From contig JAALGY010000012.1 in the NCBI GenBank assembly GCA_032358165.1, positions 682,001 to 746,000 on the forward strand: 64,000 nt of DNA, written 5' to 3'. This DNA comes from Diplosphaera chodatii (lineage: Eukaryota; Chlorophyta; Trebouxiophyceae; Prasiolales; Stichococcaceae). The notes under the pieces were generated by a model that searched no databases, was not told the origin of the DNA, and saw only the letters and a program-made list of their open reading frames with translations. Shown piece after piece: positions 35,859 through 47,039 of this stretch; the first letter of the stretch is position 1, and every line of letters begins with the position of its first letter. The position numbers and the translations under genes were made by a program.

Positions 35859-37485
35859 CTAGCCGCTGACCTTGCCTTTGCTGTTGCCCCTGCTGTCATC
35901 GCTCTTGCTGTTGTTGTCGCCGCCCTTGCTGCTAACGGCACTGCCCTTGCGCGTGCCGCTGCTGACACTGCCCTTGGCACCGCCGCTACCACTGCATGTC
36001 GTGCCATGAGCTGCAACGGTCGCGCCTTCCACCTTTGTAGTCCGAGGCCGCTGCTGTCTACGTGCAGCCGCTGATTTGCACTGCCTGCACAGCGACTCAA
36101 GGCCCGTGCGGCTTCTGGCGGCCCCGAAATCCGAGGCGGGCCGCACCTTCCCGCAGCCACTGCACACCTGATACAATGTGCAAGGGACAGTTATGATGCA
36201 CGCTGGTGACTTGGGTCTGCCTATCAGAAATAGTGCTGCTTACCATGCTGGCAGGGAAACTTGCAGGCAGCTTTGGCGTCCCTGTGACTACCAAGGCATT
36301 GCAAGTGATATCCTGCACGCATGCTAATGAACCCTACCGCCTATAGCTACCTGCTTGACACGCTTTGCTGAATGCATGAAGTACTTCAGCATGGTGTCTG
36401 CTGCTGCCTATGTCGTGCACAGCCAACGCCATGCAAGAACGCGTAACCGCGCCTGCTCCTCGGCCTTGACGCTGCCTCGCACGGGGCCAGCGCGATGCGC
36501 AGCCGCCCTGGAAACGTGGCTGCACGCCTTGCAATGTGGCTTCAGCCCGTCCGATGACGCATTCCAACGGCTGAACTCGCTCGCATCCTTCTCCTGCGGT
36601 CCACCACTACTTCTCACAATGATGTGCATGGCTACAAGGTCATTGTCATACAGCAAGGTGGCAGCGTCACTGCACATTTTCCTCGCTTGCCTTCAAACGC
36701 ACGGACAGCTTGCTATGACACACGGCGGCATGGGCTGCAATTTGCGGCATCATTGCTGGTTGTCACCTGGCCGCACTTCCTGCAGAGCTTGCTTTTGGGA
36801 GGCGTGACCTGCCGCTGCTTCCGCATCTCCCGGGATTTCTCAGACTCGCAGGCGGTGCAGGCGCCTCGCCGCCCAGACAGGGACCTCGGGTCCAACCTGA
36901 AGAAGCTGGCACGCAGCTCCCGCCCGCATCTAGTGCACGCCCGCTCCTCAGCAGTAGGAGGATACTCATTTCCCCGCAGCCTGCAAGGGCACATTTCAGC
37001 ATAGCAGCAGACCTGCGGGCTATGCTTCAGCATGCAAACACCTGCGCTGCAAGCAATACTCGATACAGGAGCACGTTCAGCAACAGCAGCACGAGGCACA
37101 GCGAATATCGGGAGACCGCAACAACGCACGGGCGCTGCGGCTTAGCCTCCAGCCAGAGCTCCTGTAGGCAGGCACGGCACTGCGTACATCGGCCGTCTGG
37201 CTGCAGCTTGCGCGCTGGGAAGTATCGCGACGGATGCTGCTCCCCACAGCGCTGACATGTCTTGCCGTCATCGTGGACGCCTGCTGAATGCTGTTCTGAC
37301 TTCGCCCTGCAGCCGAGCATGTTGCAGGAGCCTTGGCCGTCTTGGCGGCTGTGGGTGATATCTGATGAACCTGAAACCAGCATAGGTTGATCAATGCACA
37401 GGCTGCCAATCAAGACTAGAGATTGCCGACCTAGGCTGCACATCATGGTTGCTGCCCTTGCTATACCACTGCCAGCAGCAACCAT
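35859..37485 (-). CDS. tandem four-cysteine (CxxC...CxxC) zinc-binding protein
   Basis: Unrecognised protein built from four similar putative zinc units. Each has CxxC, then an aromatic residue in a short linker, then a Gly and CxxC. Unit 1 (exon 37485-37130): CQRCGEQHPSRYFPAR then CTQC. Unit 2 (exon 36980-36767): CTRCGRELRASFF then CTAC. Unit 3 is split by an intron: CRKCGQ ends that exon and the next (from 36593) begins EKDASEFSRWNASSDG then CKAC. Unit 4 (exon 36167-35859): CSGCGKVRPASDFGAA then CRQC. A Ser/Gly/Lys-rich tail ends at TAG. Exons 1 to 3 are in phase; the donor of exon 3 is not settled (near 36470 by phase). The unit resembles treble-clef or zinc-ribbon modules next to HNH nucleases, but no nuclease motif is present. 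It may bind nucleic acid; that is inference. Confidence 0.65.
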
Positions 37486-38811
37486 AGATATGCTATCCGA
37501 AACTTAACCAGTGGTGTAGTGCGAGTAGACTGGTCTGAGCTCACCCGCAGCACATGTGCTCGCTGCAATAATGGATGCGGCACCGCCTGGGAACCAGACA
37601 GCCGAGGGTGCCGATCGAGCCGACTGCCCAGCACCCTGCCAGGCACGCAACACGGACGAGCTCCACTCAAGTAGCGCACCAGCTGAGATGCTGATCCATA
37701 TGCTGGCACGAAGCCTGGGGAGGTCGTCTGCCTATTGGCGTCATATTGCAACATAGCTACGAGTGTAACGAACTCAGCTTTCAGCTGCACATGCTCGACA
37801 TCTGCTGCCGACATGCTTGATGATACCAACAAGCTACATTCCAACCCCGGTTGACCATCACTTGCCGAGATGCCGTGCCCGCATACAGTCGCGAAAGAAG
37901 CCCAGCGCACCTGCAAAGGTGCCGTGATGTTACAAGGTGCATGTCAACCCGCACTACTGGGGTGGTCGCAGCATTATTGCGGTACCTCCTCAGTCCGAGA
38001 TTGCACATGATGAGGAGTTTCTCCGAGCAAGATCGTAACGGTCTTACAATCACAGCCAACGCTGGCTGTACGAGTCATACTGTCAAGCCTTGCTTGGAAA
38101 GTGTGCTGAATTTCAATGCGCCTTGGACCAGCTGTACTCATCCGAACAGCCAGGCGGAAGCTGAGAGCCACCACACCACAGGGCCAAGTGATCCATTCGA
38201 GGCAGCCCTGGGCCGGCATCACAATCGACTCTGCCTCGCGGTGATCAAACACACACCGCGCAGAACATTGTACGCAACTCGAGATCGTGAGGAGTTCGCA
38301 GGCGAGCTCTAGGACAATCAGGTAGGATATGGTGGCAAATCTGGCGGCAGGCCGGCGACGTCAGACCAGCAGCTTGCTGACCCTGTAGGTTGTGTTGCTG
38401 TGCGTTTGACACCCTGCACCAGCGTACGCAGATGTTTCTCTTCTCATCGATGACCTCTGAGAGAGTTTCAGCTTGCAGTAGCTCGTGTGGGAACCATTCT
38501 GCCTGGTGGTTGTGGCCCCAATGCTGACGTTTGCTGCACGAATGAATCGGACGATGCATGCCGCCAATATCTCGCTGTTCGCGTGGGCCGGCTGGTGCTT
38601 GTGCACCTGAAGAATAGCTTCCGATCGCCAGGGGCCGCATGCCTCATCCAGCTTGTGCCCTGAGCTCACCTGCTGCCACTAATTGATGCCATTATTGATG
38701 CCCAGGTTCTGGGACGAATATAGCTGTATGTGGCATTGCCACCTGTGTCGCAGCACTGCTTTCCTGCGCCTCTGACTTACTGATGATCCCCTGTGCCCCG
38801 CTGCAGTTCTA
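37486..38811. other. divergent intergenic region with unresolved small open frames
   Basis: This 1.3-kb region lies between two divergent starts. Apart from the candidate at 37820-38038, a plus-strand frame at 37571-37756 starts with ATG (MDAAPPGNQTAEGADRADC) and contains an amphipathic stretch but no known motif. Between 38040 and 38811 I see nothing supported; the ferritin-like gene promoter should be close to 38811. Confidence 0.35.
37820..38038 (+). CDS. candidate small gene, poorly resolved
   Basis: Two adjacent open pieces look protein-like. The first, 37820-37918, reads MIPTSYIPTPVDHHLPRCRA then IQSRKKPSAPAK. The second, 37937-38038, reads VHVNPHYWGGRSIIAVPPQS then EIAHDEEFLRARS and ends in TAA. 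They are in phase only if 18 bases (37919-37936, GT...AG) are removed, which is too short for a normal algal intron, and an in-frame TGA lies in those 18 bases. A different upstream exon, or a sequence difference, may explain it. I do not recognise the protein. Confidence 0.25.
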
Positions 38812-41391
38812 ATGGCGGGCATTCCTTCCCACGCTGCTGCCGTTCTGGCATTGCTGCTGGTGTCAGGTGCACTGGCTCATGCCGCTCGCGACCTGAAGCA
38901 GGTGCAGTAGCAGCCATTGCAAGTTCTGGACTGGTAGCCATGCTGCTGACACATGCCCTGCTGTGCACATCTGGGTATGGCGGTGGCGGTGTTCACCTGA
39001 GCGGCAGCATCAGGGATTTTGCAGATTTGACGCATCAACTGTGTGCTGCATCTGACGTACTCCTGCGGTCTTGTAGGCTTCAGCAATGACACTCACTGAT
39101 GTTGACATCCTGAACTTTGCGCTGAACCTGGTACGCCCAATTCTGCCGGCCTCGCTTCAACCGTGTGTCGCTGCGTACATGCAATGCAATGCAATGCCGC
39201 CAGGCGCATCTTGGTTCACCATGCGCGTCACAGTCGCCACTCATGCTGCAGGAGTGCCTCGAAGGCCAATTCTATTCTTTTGCCACTACCGGGTCTGGCC
39301 TCCCCGCTGCAGCCACTGGCGGTAGGCCTGAGGTCACGCAATGCACCAGCACTGCTGACCAGTGGGTAGCCCACTGACTTGGCAGACAAACACTATCAAG
39401 CAAGGTAGTTGACCTTTAGTGCCTTCTACCAGGCGGACCCCCGCCAGTGGGAGGTCAGAGGGCGAACCTTTCTTCACCGATACTGGTATTACACTTAGGT
39501 TTTCCATACACGCTGTTGGCGGCTCATGCCACTGCATGTTTCCAGCATTGGTGCAAGATCAGGCTTCATGTGCAGTCGTGGCCATGCAGGCAATAGCCAG
39601 GGAGATCGCGAACGATGAGCTCAACCATGTGGTGTTCTTGCGGACGGCACTGGGCGCAGCTGCTGTGCCATGCCCTGCCATCAATATTGGCGACGCGTTT
39701 GCGACTGCAGCAGATGTTGCGCTGAACATGACCCTGGACCCGCCATTCTCGTGCGCTCGCTTTTGCAAATCTGCCACCCTGTGCAACGAATTTTCTCGCC
39801 ACTGAAAACCCATGCTGCAGGATTGAGGTGCAGCCTGACTGTGCCAAATTAGTGAAGCCGTAGCCCAGCCAAATGTTTTGTTCTGATCCTGCAGGCCATA
39901 TAGGTAAAGCCTGATCTTGGCCTGTGATAGTCAAAGTGAAAAATTGCATGCACAAGCTCTGCACAGTAAAGTTCGGACTGTTCCCAAGTTATGAGCCTGT
40001 TGTTTATGTGGACTCGAACCAACAGGAACGACATTCTCTTCCTACACGGCGCCTTCATCTTCGAAGACGTCGGTGTGACGGCCTACCAGGTGCCCTGCAG
40101 CGCGTCACATTTGCTGCTGTGTCAGGGCTGGCCCTTTTATTTCCGGCAGCCACCCTGCTGCAGCAATATCAGGAAAAGAAGGTGTTCGACTCAGCTTGAA
40201 AGTTGCACAATGCGTGGTTTAGATCAACACTGAATGACGCACTGCAGGGAGCTGCCCCGCTGATCATGAACAAGACATATCTGGGCGCCGCCGCCGGCAT
40301 TCTGGCCGTTGAGGCCTACCACGCTGGTGAGCTGCCCTTGTTGATCAACCAGCCACGAGGAGCGCATGGTGCATTGCAACCTGTCTCTGCGGTCACATCC
40401 TCAGACGCGCCGGTGCGCAAGGTGCACTGGTTTCCATGACGCCTGCGAGAAGCAGCTTCTGCTGATGCTGCATGCTGATGAGTCTTTGTTCGACTGCACG
40501 TACGCAGCCATCATTCGCACCAAGCTGTCGGAAGCTGCCAACCTGCTCGTTCAACCTTACGGCGTCCCAGTCGCCGTCATTGTCCAGGCAAACTCCTCGC
40601 TGTCAGAGTTCACAAGATCGAGTGCGGCACTGCATTGCAACCCATGGAATGGCGAGATGACTCTGGCTAATACCTGCTGCTGTTAGACGGAGTTGCTCTG
40701 TTGACTGTTATGCTGTTACAGCACCACAGATGCTGTGCATGTCAGCAGACCTTGCCAGTCCACATGGTACGGGAGGCACCCTAGGTTGTCTGTTCTGCCA
40801 GGCCGCTGGTCAGCCAGTGTCACGATCTGTCCCTTTATGTTTTGCAGAATATCTCCAACCTGCGCGCCAGGCTGTCTAAGGCAGCAGACGACCAGGGCAT
40901 TGTAACGACCACCCCCGGCGGCGTCAACCTGGTGAGTACCGTACTGCCAGTGGTTCTGCATGTCTATGTACCTGCTGTCCAGCGTGACACCTGACCCTGA
41001 CCTGCTGCTGCCCTGCGCACCTTGCTGCTGCTGAGGTCACGTTTCACGCATTATAGCGCATTCTAACGCATAACTCTGTAAAGAAAATGAAAGAGATTTT
41101 GCTGTTGTCGTCCGCAGGTGCCGACCGACAACAACTCCCTCACCTTTGCGCGCACCCCTGGCCAGGTGACATGCAAATTTGTCCATATGCGCTCAAGCAG
41201 GCTACACGCAATGAAGCATTGATGACTTGCTGATGCCCACGGCTGCCTGTCTGAAGTGCGGTGCCTGCGTCACATCCCAGGTGCTCAATCTTCCGCTGCA
41301 GGTGCTGGCTATTGTGTATGGCGCGAATGGTGTGGATGGTGGCCTCTTCCTTCCCAACGGCACGAATGGTGCCATCAAGATGTCAACATGA
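38812..41391 (+). CDS. secreted ferritin-like protein (desiccation-related PCC13-62 type)
   Basis: Predicted secreted protein of the ferritin-like family (PF13668) that includes plant desiccation-related PCC13-62. All ten exons close in phase: 38812-38901, 39077-39130, 39252-39365, 39590-39750, 40026-40089, 40248-40326, 40508-40587, 40848-40931, 41118-41165 and 41302-41391 (287 residues). Residues 1-25 are a signal peptide (AAAVLALLLVSGALAHA). The four-helix domain shows DVDILNFALNL, LEGQFYSFATTGSGLP, AREIANDELNHVVFLR, NDILFLHGAFIFEDVGVTAY and AGILAVEAYHAGAIR. The ExxH pairs ELNH and EAYH are possible metal ligands. The tail is NGVDGGLFLPNGTNG. Intron 40588-40847 appears to use a GC donor. 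It could function in wall or vacuolar stress protection; only the fold is supported here. Confidence 0.9.
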
Positions 41392-41936
41392 TTCTGTTTG
41401 CCACACGGCATATCTTTGAGCTGAACATGCTCATCAACAGCAATGCTGAGCACTGAATTTGCCTGACACCTGCCATGTTACATGACTGAGCTGCTGCATC
41501 GCGTACTCATTGTTGAAACCACTCTGCTTGGTATGCTACACGAAGCGGTGGTGTTACAATAGCACTGAAATTGAACATGTCATCAGCATCGATGGTGTGA
41601 TGAGCACGCAAGTTGCTTTGATGACCAATCTTCCCACTGAGTGCATAAATCACTCAACCTCATGCATAATCTACATGGCAGACCTTGTGCAGCAACCAGC
41701 ACAACACCCGCATACACGATATGCCCTTACGACGACTGCAACGACATACACAGACAGAACATACACAGACAGACCGACACATCCATGCAATACTGCAGCT
41801 CCGTCTGTCTAAGGAGCGGTGTACATATATAGATACACAAGCCTGTTTTCACCAGGACACCTGCATTTGCTGCGCAGGCTGCTGCGCTCACTGGTCCATC
41901 CTCCTGAGGTCTGAAATGCAGCTGCAACACGTTGCC
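41392..41936. other. convergent 3' intergenic region with a short tandem repeat
   Basis: No gene is supported between the ferritin-like stop and the U-box stop. A 15-bp unit, ACATACACAGACAGA, is present twice in tandem at 41744-41773. Confidence 0.5.
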
Positions 41937-44900
41937 CTAGTCGCCTGCTGCGCCATCCAGCAGCCCAGCTTCCCTCAGCGTCCGGATTGCAGAACGGGCG
42001 GCAACATTGGGTATCAGCTCCTTGTGCGGCAGCTGGGCATTCGTCTGCACAGGCAGAAACGCAGGTGTGGGTGAGAAAAACGGAACGCCATAGCCCAAAC
42101 ATGAGTTTGTGCAGCCTGTGTGTATCAAACGCACTGTGCAGTGCCTAAGTTGCATTTTCGCACACAGCAAGGCTTGGGGTCGCGCACCATGGGGCTGGTG
42201 TCGTGGTTGTGCAGCCAGGCGGCCATGGCGCTGCGCTCATATGTGAAGGAGTCTGCCGCCATCACCGGGTCCTCCGTCACCTCTTGCGTCTGCATACCAC
42301 ACAGAGTTAAGTCGTCAGCTCAGCAGCTCGTGCTGTGCATCATAGATCGCAAGATCCCCCTAGGCGAGGCGCTACATACTCCAACCTCGCACCAGCACCA
42401 GCAGCGACAGGCAAACCCAACACATCAAACCCAGCACATCAGTCACAGCGCTGGGCAGCAACCAGGCTTCAAAGGTTCCGCCTCAGCGCGTAACTTCTGA
42501 GTGACCTCACGCCATGAGGTTTGTGCGTCAGCAACATGTAATGAGCCCCAATGCACCGTGCAGGCCGTGCATGCGCAACTGAGTGATGTTCTAGGGGCGC
42601 ACAATGGGGCAGGTGTACGCCTCGGCTATGTCCAGGTGCATGGCGCGCCACTGCCCCGGGGATATACGGCCGGTCGGGCCCTCCGCAGCCGCCGCCGCGA
42701 TGGTTGCCGCCGCCTCCTGCTGCAGCCTGGCTGCCTGTTGCACATCGGGTGATAAACCGCTTTGGCATGCTGACCGCAATGAGCATTGCGGAGGTCATAA
42801 GCTACGTTGGCTTGTCACAAGACACACTAGGTGACTGGCGTCTGGAGCAACTGAATCGGGCTGTGTCACGTACCGCTTCTTCTTAAAAAGCTCACCTGCA
42901 GCAGCGCCGGGTGGCAGTCGGTGAGGTCCGAGTCCTCGGGGAACTCGAAGAATGCGGACCACAGGGCGCCGCTTCCTGCAGCTGAACCAGTGCCTCCTGC
43001 CGATGCTGCCGCCGCCGGTCTGCCGCCACAGTTGGCGGGGCCAGCAGCGCTGGTCCCCCGAGCATGCTGCTGTCCATCTGCAGAAGCTGGTAGTGGCTGC
43101 GCGGCCGGCAGCTGCGTCTCTGGCTGCCTGTGGTCCGTCCGACTAGGCTGCGCGTCGGCTGCCGGTTTCTGATGCATGCTGGCGGTGGCTGCAACGACTT
43201 CTGGTGTCACGTGCACCTGCTGCTCATGCTGCTGCTGCTGCTGCCGCCGCCGCCGCTGCCGCCGCTCGGCTTCCTGCTGCCGCTGCTGCTCCTGCCACGC
43301 CTGGTGCTGCAGCCACCACGCCTGCTGCTGCCCGTGCTGGGCGCGCAGCTGCGCACGCAGGTTGGCTGCCGACGGCGGCTGCGGTGGCAGCGCCGCCACT
43401 CCCTGTTCAAGGGGCCCAGGCACGACTGCCGCAGCAGCGATGTGGGCGGCAGCGGGGCCACTGAGCTGCGTGGCGCCGCCAGCATGTGAGCTACCTGCCC
43501 TGCAGTGGCTGCTGGCAGCCGCTGCTGGGGGGTGGGTGCAGCTGTTGGCGGGCAGCGGCCAGGACGCGGCCGCGTGGCCGGGCATCTGAGCCGCCGCAGG
43601 CGGTGCGAGGCGCACGCCCATGCCTGGCAACAGGAGGAACAGGAAACGTGATCAGTGCCGTCAGCCCGCATTTGCAGTACTGACGAGACGTAGGCGGGCT
43701 CAGGTGTCCAGCGGGCATGTGGAAGCTTGTGGCTGCAAATCAGGTACCTGGTGTCACGCCAGCTGCTGTAGACACAGGCTGCATCAGAGGCTGTGGCTCA
43801 GGCGAGTCCAGCCGAATGAGGTCCGGCAGCTGCTGTGGGCGCTGTTGCTGAGCGGGCAGGTCGTCTGCTGGACGGCCTGGCATATGATGGGAGCTGGCCG
43901 CTGGTGCTGTGCTCAGCAGCAGATCGAGACGGCTGCTGGCGTTCGGGGCTGCTGGACTTAGGTTGCCATTGCTTTGGCCCTCTGGACTTGGCGCAATGCT
44001 GCGCTGGGCGTCCACACCCACAGCTGCTGCAGTCCGTGGCGCACGCAGCGGGTTGGCCACGGTGCCGTGAACGCCACCCAGCGGGTTATCGTGCATGACA
44101 GCTTCGCCTGGGCGTGCTGCTGGCTGCAGGGGTGATATGTGCTGAGGCGGCTCAGGCCGTGGCGCGCTGGGTTGGAGTTGGCCGGCCCCTGCCTGCTGCG
44201 CCCTGGGCAGGTGTGCATGTATTGGTGCCCTCATCTGAGCAGGGGTCTGGACAGACATTGGCATGCGTTGCCCAGCACCCCTCATCTCCCCGAGCTGCTG
44301 CTCCCGCGCAAACTCCTCGTCGTACATGTCGCTCAGGGCACGCGCCAGCGCCTCATCTGCACACATTCCAGCAGCACCAGCAGTCATTCGGTGGCACGTT
44401 TGCCAGTGGTGCATGCATGCGAGCCGCTTCAGCAGGGATGTGGCAAATGCACCCTGATTTCTCACTGTCATTGCGATGGTGCTAGCATGCGCAACAGCCG
44501 CAGGTGCCTTTCAATACTCACCTGAGAGGGTCTCAGCACGGCGGGGGTGGTGCTGCTGGTGTGATGCATGTTCCCCAGCCGGCTGCGAGTGCCGTCGCAG
44601 CGGCGGCGCCAGTTCCCGGGGCGAGGGCACCGCTGGAGCCTCCTGGCCCTGGGCCGCTGCCTCCGAGACAGACATGGCAACTGCCAGCTGCATCAGCTCT
44701 TCCTCCTCAACGGAGGGGTTGGACGCCAGGCTCTGGGCAGGCGACCGCGCCTGTGACGGCGATGGCGTTGGCAGCGGTCGAAGCGGGGGTGCTGCATAGG
44801 GCGGCGCTGCGTACGGCGGAGCTGCATACGGCAGCGCAGCATATGGCGGCGGCATAGTGTGCAGGCCGGGAGCGCGGTAGCTGGTCGGCAGGCCCCAGTA

Positions 44901-44993
44901 TGTGCCGCCGCTGTACTTTGGCGGAGCACCGATAGATGATTTGCATCGGCTCCAGAACCGTCTGCGCGGGCTGCAAGACTCGACTGCAGCCAT
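41937..44993 (-). CDS. U-box E3 ubiquitin ligase with N-terminal UIM-like motifs
   Basis: Predicted E3 ubiquitin ligase. Six exons close in phase: 44993-44522, 44356-43748, 43623-42896, 42734-42603, 42289-42164 and 42032-41937 (720 residues, TAG). The C-terminal 80 residues form a U-box: AYTCPI, TQEVTEDPVMAADSFTYERS, MAAWLHNHDTSPMV and LPHKELIPNVAARSAIRTLR. Upstream are long Pro/Ala/Gln-rich disordered regions, including a PYAAP-type repeat near residue 55 and a Gln/Arg-rich stretch near 43210-43330 encoded by CTG/CCG triplets. Two acidic Ala/Leu/Ser helices resemble ubiquitin-interacting motifs: VEEEELMQLAVAMSVSEAA and DEALARALSDMYDEEFARE. An earlier start is possible, but the first in-frame ATG in the exon is at 44993. 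The substrate is unknown. Confidence 0.87.
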
Positions 44994-45546
44994 CGCAGCT
45001 ATGATAATAGCTGTGGCGAATGGGTCAGAACTGCCTGCCGCCCGCGAGGCCAGCCTCGTCAGCGCCAGAGTCGGGGTGCGCCATTCCTTGGGTACACAAG
45101 CGAAGCGATCAGGCACTGCAGACCCCGATGACAAACTGTCTCGCTGCAGTGTGAAATGTCATACACTGGACAGCCGCTGGCGCAGCTCCGTTTGGGCGGT
45201 TCCTCTTTGATGTGGCTCCGACACGAGTTGGGAAAGCTCTGATTGAAAGGAAGGGAAGGGAAAGGAAGGGAAAGGAAGGGAAGGAAGGGAAGGGAAGGGA
45301 AGGAAGGGAAGGGAAGGAAAGGAAGGGAACGCTCTGATTCCCTTCCTCAATCAAGGAAGGGAATTTCCCTTCCTCCACCCCTTTCCCCAGCACTTTGCCG
45401 GTTTGACCTCTTTGAGCAGGGCCAAGCAGCAGCCGTGTGGTCAGCTTACTGGCGTCCTCAGCATGCCGCCGGAAGTAGCAATAGAACAGCTCCCTCTGAT
45501 GTTGCAAGGGTTCGACACTACTGCAGCTCGCTGTCAAGTGGTCGCT
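44994..45546. other. intergenic with polypurine tract
   Basis: This is between two minus-strand genes: the U-box gene promoter side at 44994 and the 3' end of the small membrane protein gene at 45546. The only strong feature is the purine tract listed separately. Short plus-strand open frames near 45403-45591 have no recognised motif. Confidence 0.45.
45245..45329. repeat. polypurine (GGGAA/GGAAGGGAA) microsatellite with adjacent inverted repeat
   Basis: About 85 bases are pure A/G, built from GGAAGGGAA-type units. The tract is flanked by two copies of GCTCTGATT (about 45235 and 45330). Just downstream, 45354-45373 holds an inverted repeat, GGAAGGGAA-T-TTCCCTTCC, made of the same unit in opposite orientation. 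Confidence 0.9.
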
Positions 45547-46140
45547 TTATTTGCTGCTTGGACATCCACTCGACCTCTGCTGACCACTTAAGCCTTCAGT
45601 CAGCATCCGGGCGCATACGCAGGAAGAGCGCGCCGCAGCGCGATCTGCGGCATTGCCATTTGCCAGGTACTCGGCAACGCTCAGCAAGCCGCTCAGCGTG
45701 AAGTATGCGAGTGCGCCAGCAGAAACCTCCATGCCCGCGGAAACACTTTCTGCCAGGACCGCTACTGCCTCCTCGGTCCAGGGCTCCTCCAAGGTTGCGT
45801 TGACCCTTCTGAGCTCTTTCAACATGTATGGGCGCAGCGCAAGGCGCACTCGGATGATCGTGTAGCCGGAGATGATTAGCACGCCTGCGCAGGCAGCAGA
45901 TGAAGGCAGGTGTCATGACTGATTTATAATGCGTGATAAGATCGAACGACACCTACATGGGAAATGCACAGCACGGTGCTGCTGTGTGACAGTGGTGTTG
46001 CACTGGGCCAAGCCCACTGATCGCATGCTGGAACATTGCTGGTATGGGCCAGCTTGCTATGACACGGAATTATATCCCGCACCAGCAAGCGACAGAGCAC
46101 CCGCGGCAACCCTCAGGACGCGGCCCTGAAAGTCACCCAT
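45547..46140 (-). CDS. small two-exon membrane protein, unidentified
   Basis: Complete two-exon model: 46140-46083 and 45884-45547, phase 1, 131 residues, TAA stop. It starts MGDFQGRVLRVAAGALSLAG, and the first membrane segment continues across the intron (VLIISGYTIIRVRLAL). A loop follows (LKELRRVNATLEEPWTEEAV), then a second hydrophobic segment (SAGALAYFTLSGLLSVAEYL) and a Cys/Ser-rich tail. I do not recognise the family. It is divergent from a gene of identical length and intron phase at 46504. Either an organelle or an endomembrane location is possible. Confidence 0.7.
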
Positions 46141-46503
46141 CAACAATTTGATGGCGATGGATGGTTGGGACAGTCAGCCAGCTTGAGCGGCTTGTGGCAG
46201 CTGGCACGTGTTATCCCAAGCGTTCAAGTCAACGCAGAAGAACCAGGAACATTGGTGATATCTGGCGCGAAATGACGCCGCACAGACGTGTTACCGGACG
46301 ATGAAGTGGGCCGGTCCAAGAAAGCTCGACAGGAGGGAACCATTTGCAGAAAAGATGGTCGGAGATGGAAGACAGAAGATTCTTATTCCGATCCTACACA
46401 TTAAGAAAGGCCCGTTGCACGAGCTAGCGGGCACACACGACTCATAAGTCAGCACGGCACGTCTCAGGTGCTGCGATCGATCGTCAGCGCCACTCTCGTG
46501 TCA
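46141..46503. promoter_or_regulatory. shared upstream region of two divergent small membrane protein genes
   Basis: A 363-bp region between two start codons on opposite strands. It presumably contains both promoters. No internal gene is seen. Confidence 0.5.
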
Positions 46504-47039
46504 ATGGCAACCGCCAAAAGCAGGCAAATGGAGGCTGTCAGCCCGGTTGCCGTCATAGGTGGGTACAGATACATCTCTTTGACCGCCGGACATGCCACTC
46601 ACCTGGCACCGCACATCAAACCATGCTCGACCGATCTGCAAACAGCATTGCCCCTATGTGACATTGTCTGTCAACAGCATTCGTGAACCGGGTTGCAGGC
46701 GTGGCGACGGCCGTGATCGGCGGCATCTATGTGTTGTCCCTGCGCAGTCATGCAGCCCCGCGCAGCGATGAGGCGCATCAGCCACCCACGCGCCCGGGGC
46801 CAGTCCTGAAGACACGCAGCAGACCCTTCCCGAGCTGGAAGCCCATTGCAGCTGCTGCTGCGGCGGGCTTTTTAGCAGCCTGCTGGATGGGCAGCAACAG
46901 GAAGCGCCTCTGCGGCAGGTGCCATGCTGAGCTGCTGACGTCTCGGGGATTCAGGAACGGACTGGCGGGCAGGACGCAGGCAGCTCTCGCAGCCTTGAAG
47001 GACGCTCATGAGTTTCTAGACGGCTTCACACGGTGCTGA
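46504..47039 (+). CDS. small two-exon membrane protein, unidentified
   Basis: Complete two-exon model: 46504-46558 and 46699-47039, phase 1, 131 residues, TGA stop. The start MATAKSRQMEAVSPVAVIG runs into a membrane segment that continues in exon 2 (VATAVIGGIYVLSL). A Pro/Arg-rich loop follows (HQPPTRPGPVLKTRSRPF), then a second hydrophobic segment (PIAAAAAAGFLAACWMG) and a basic tail with CGRCHAELL. I do not recognise the family. The CxxC could bind metal or be redox active; there is no further evidence. Confidence 0.7.

Noticed and set aside
43176..43589. Cys- and Ala-rich plus-strand open frames
   Set aside because: They are shadows of the Gln/Pro-rich third exon of the U-box gene; CTG/CCG triplets read as Cys or Ala on the other strand.
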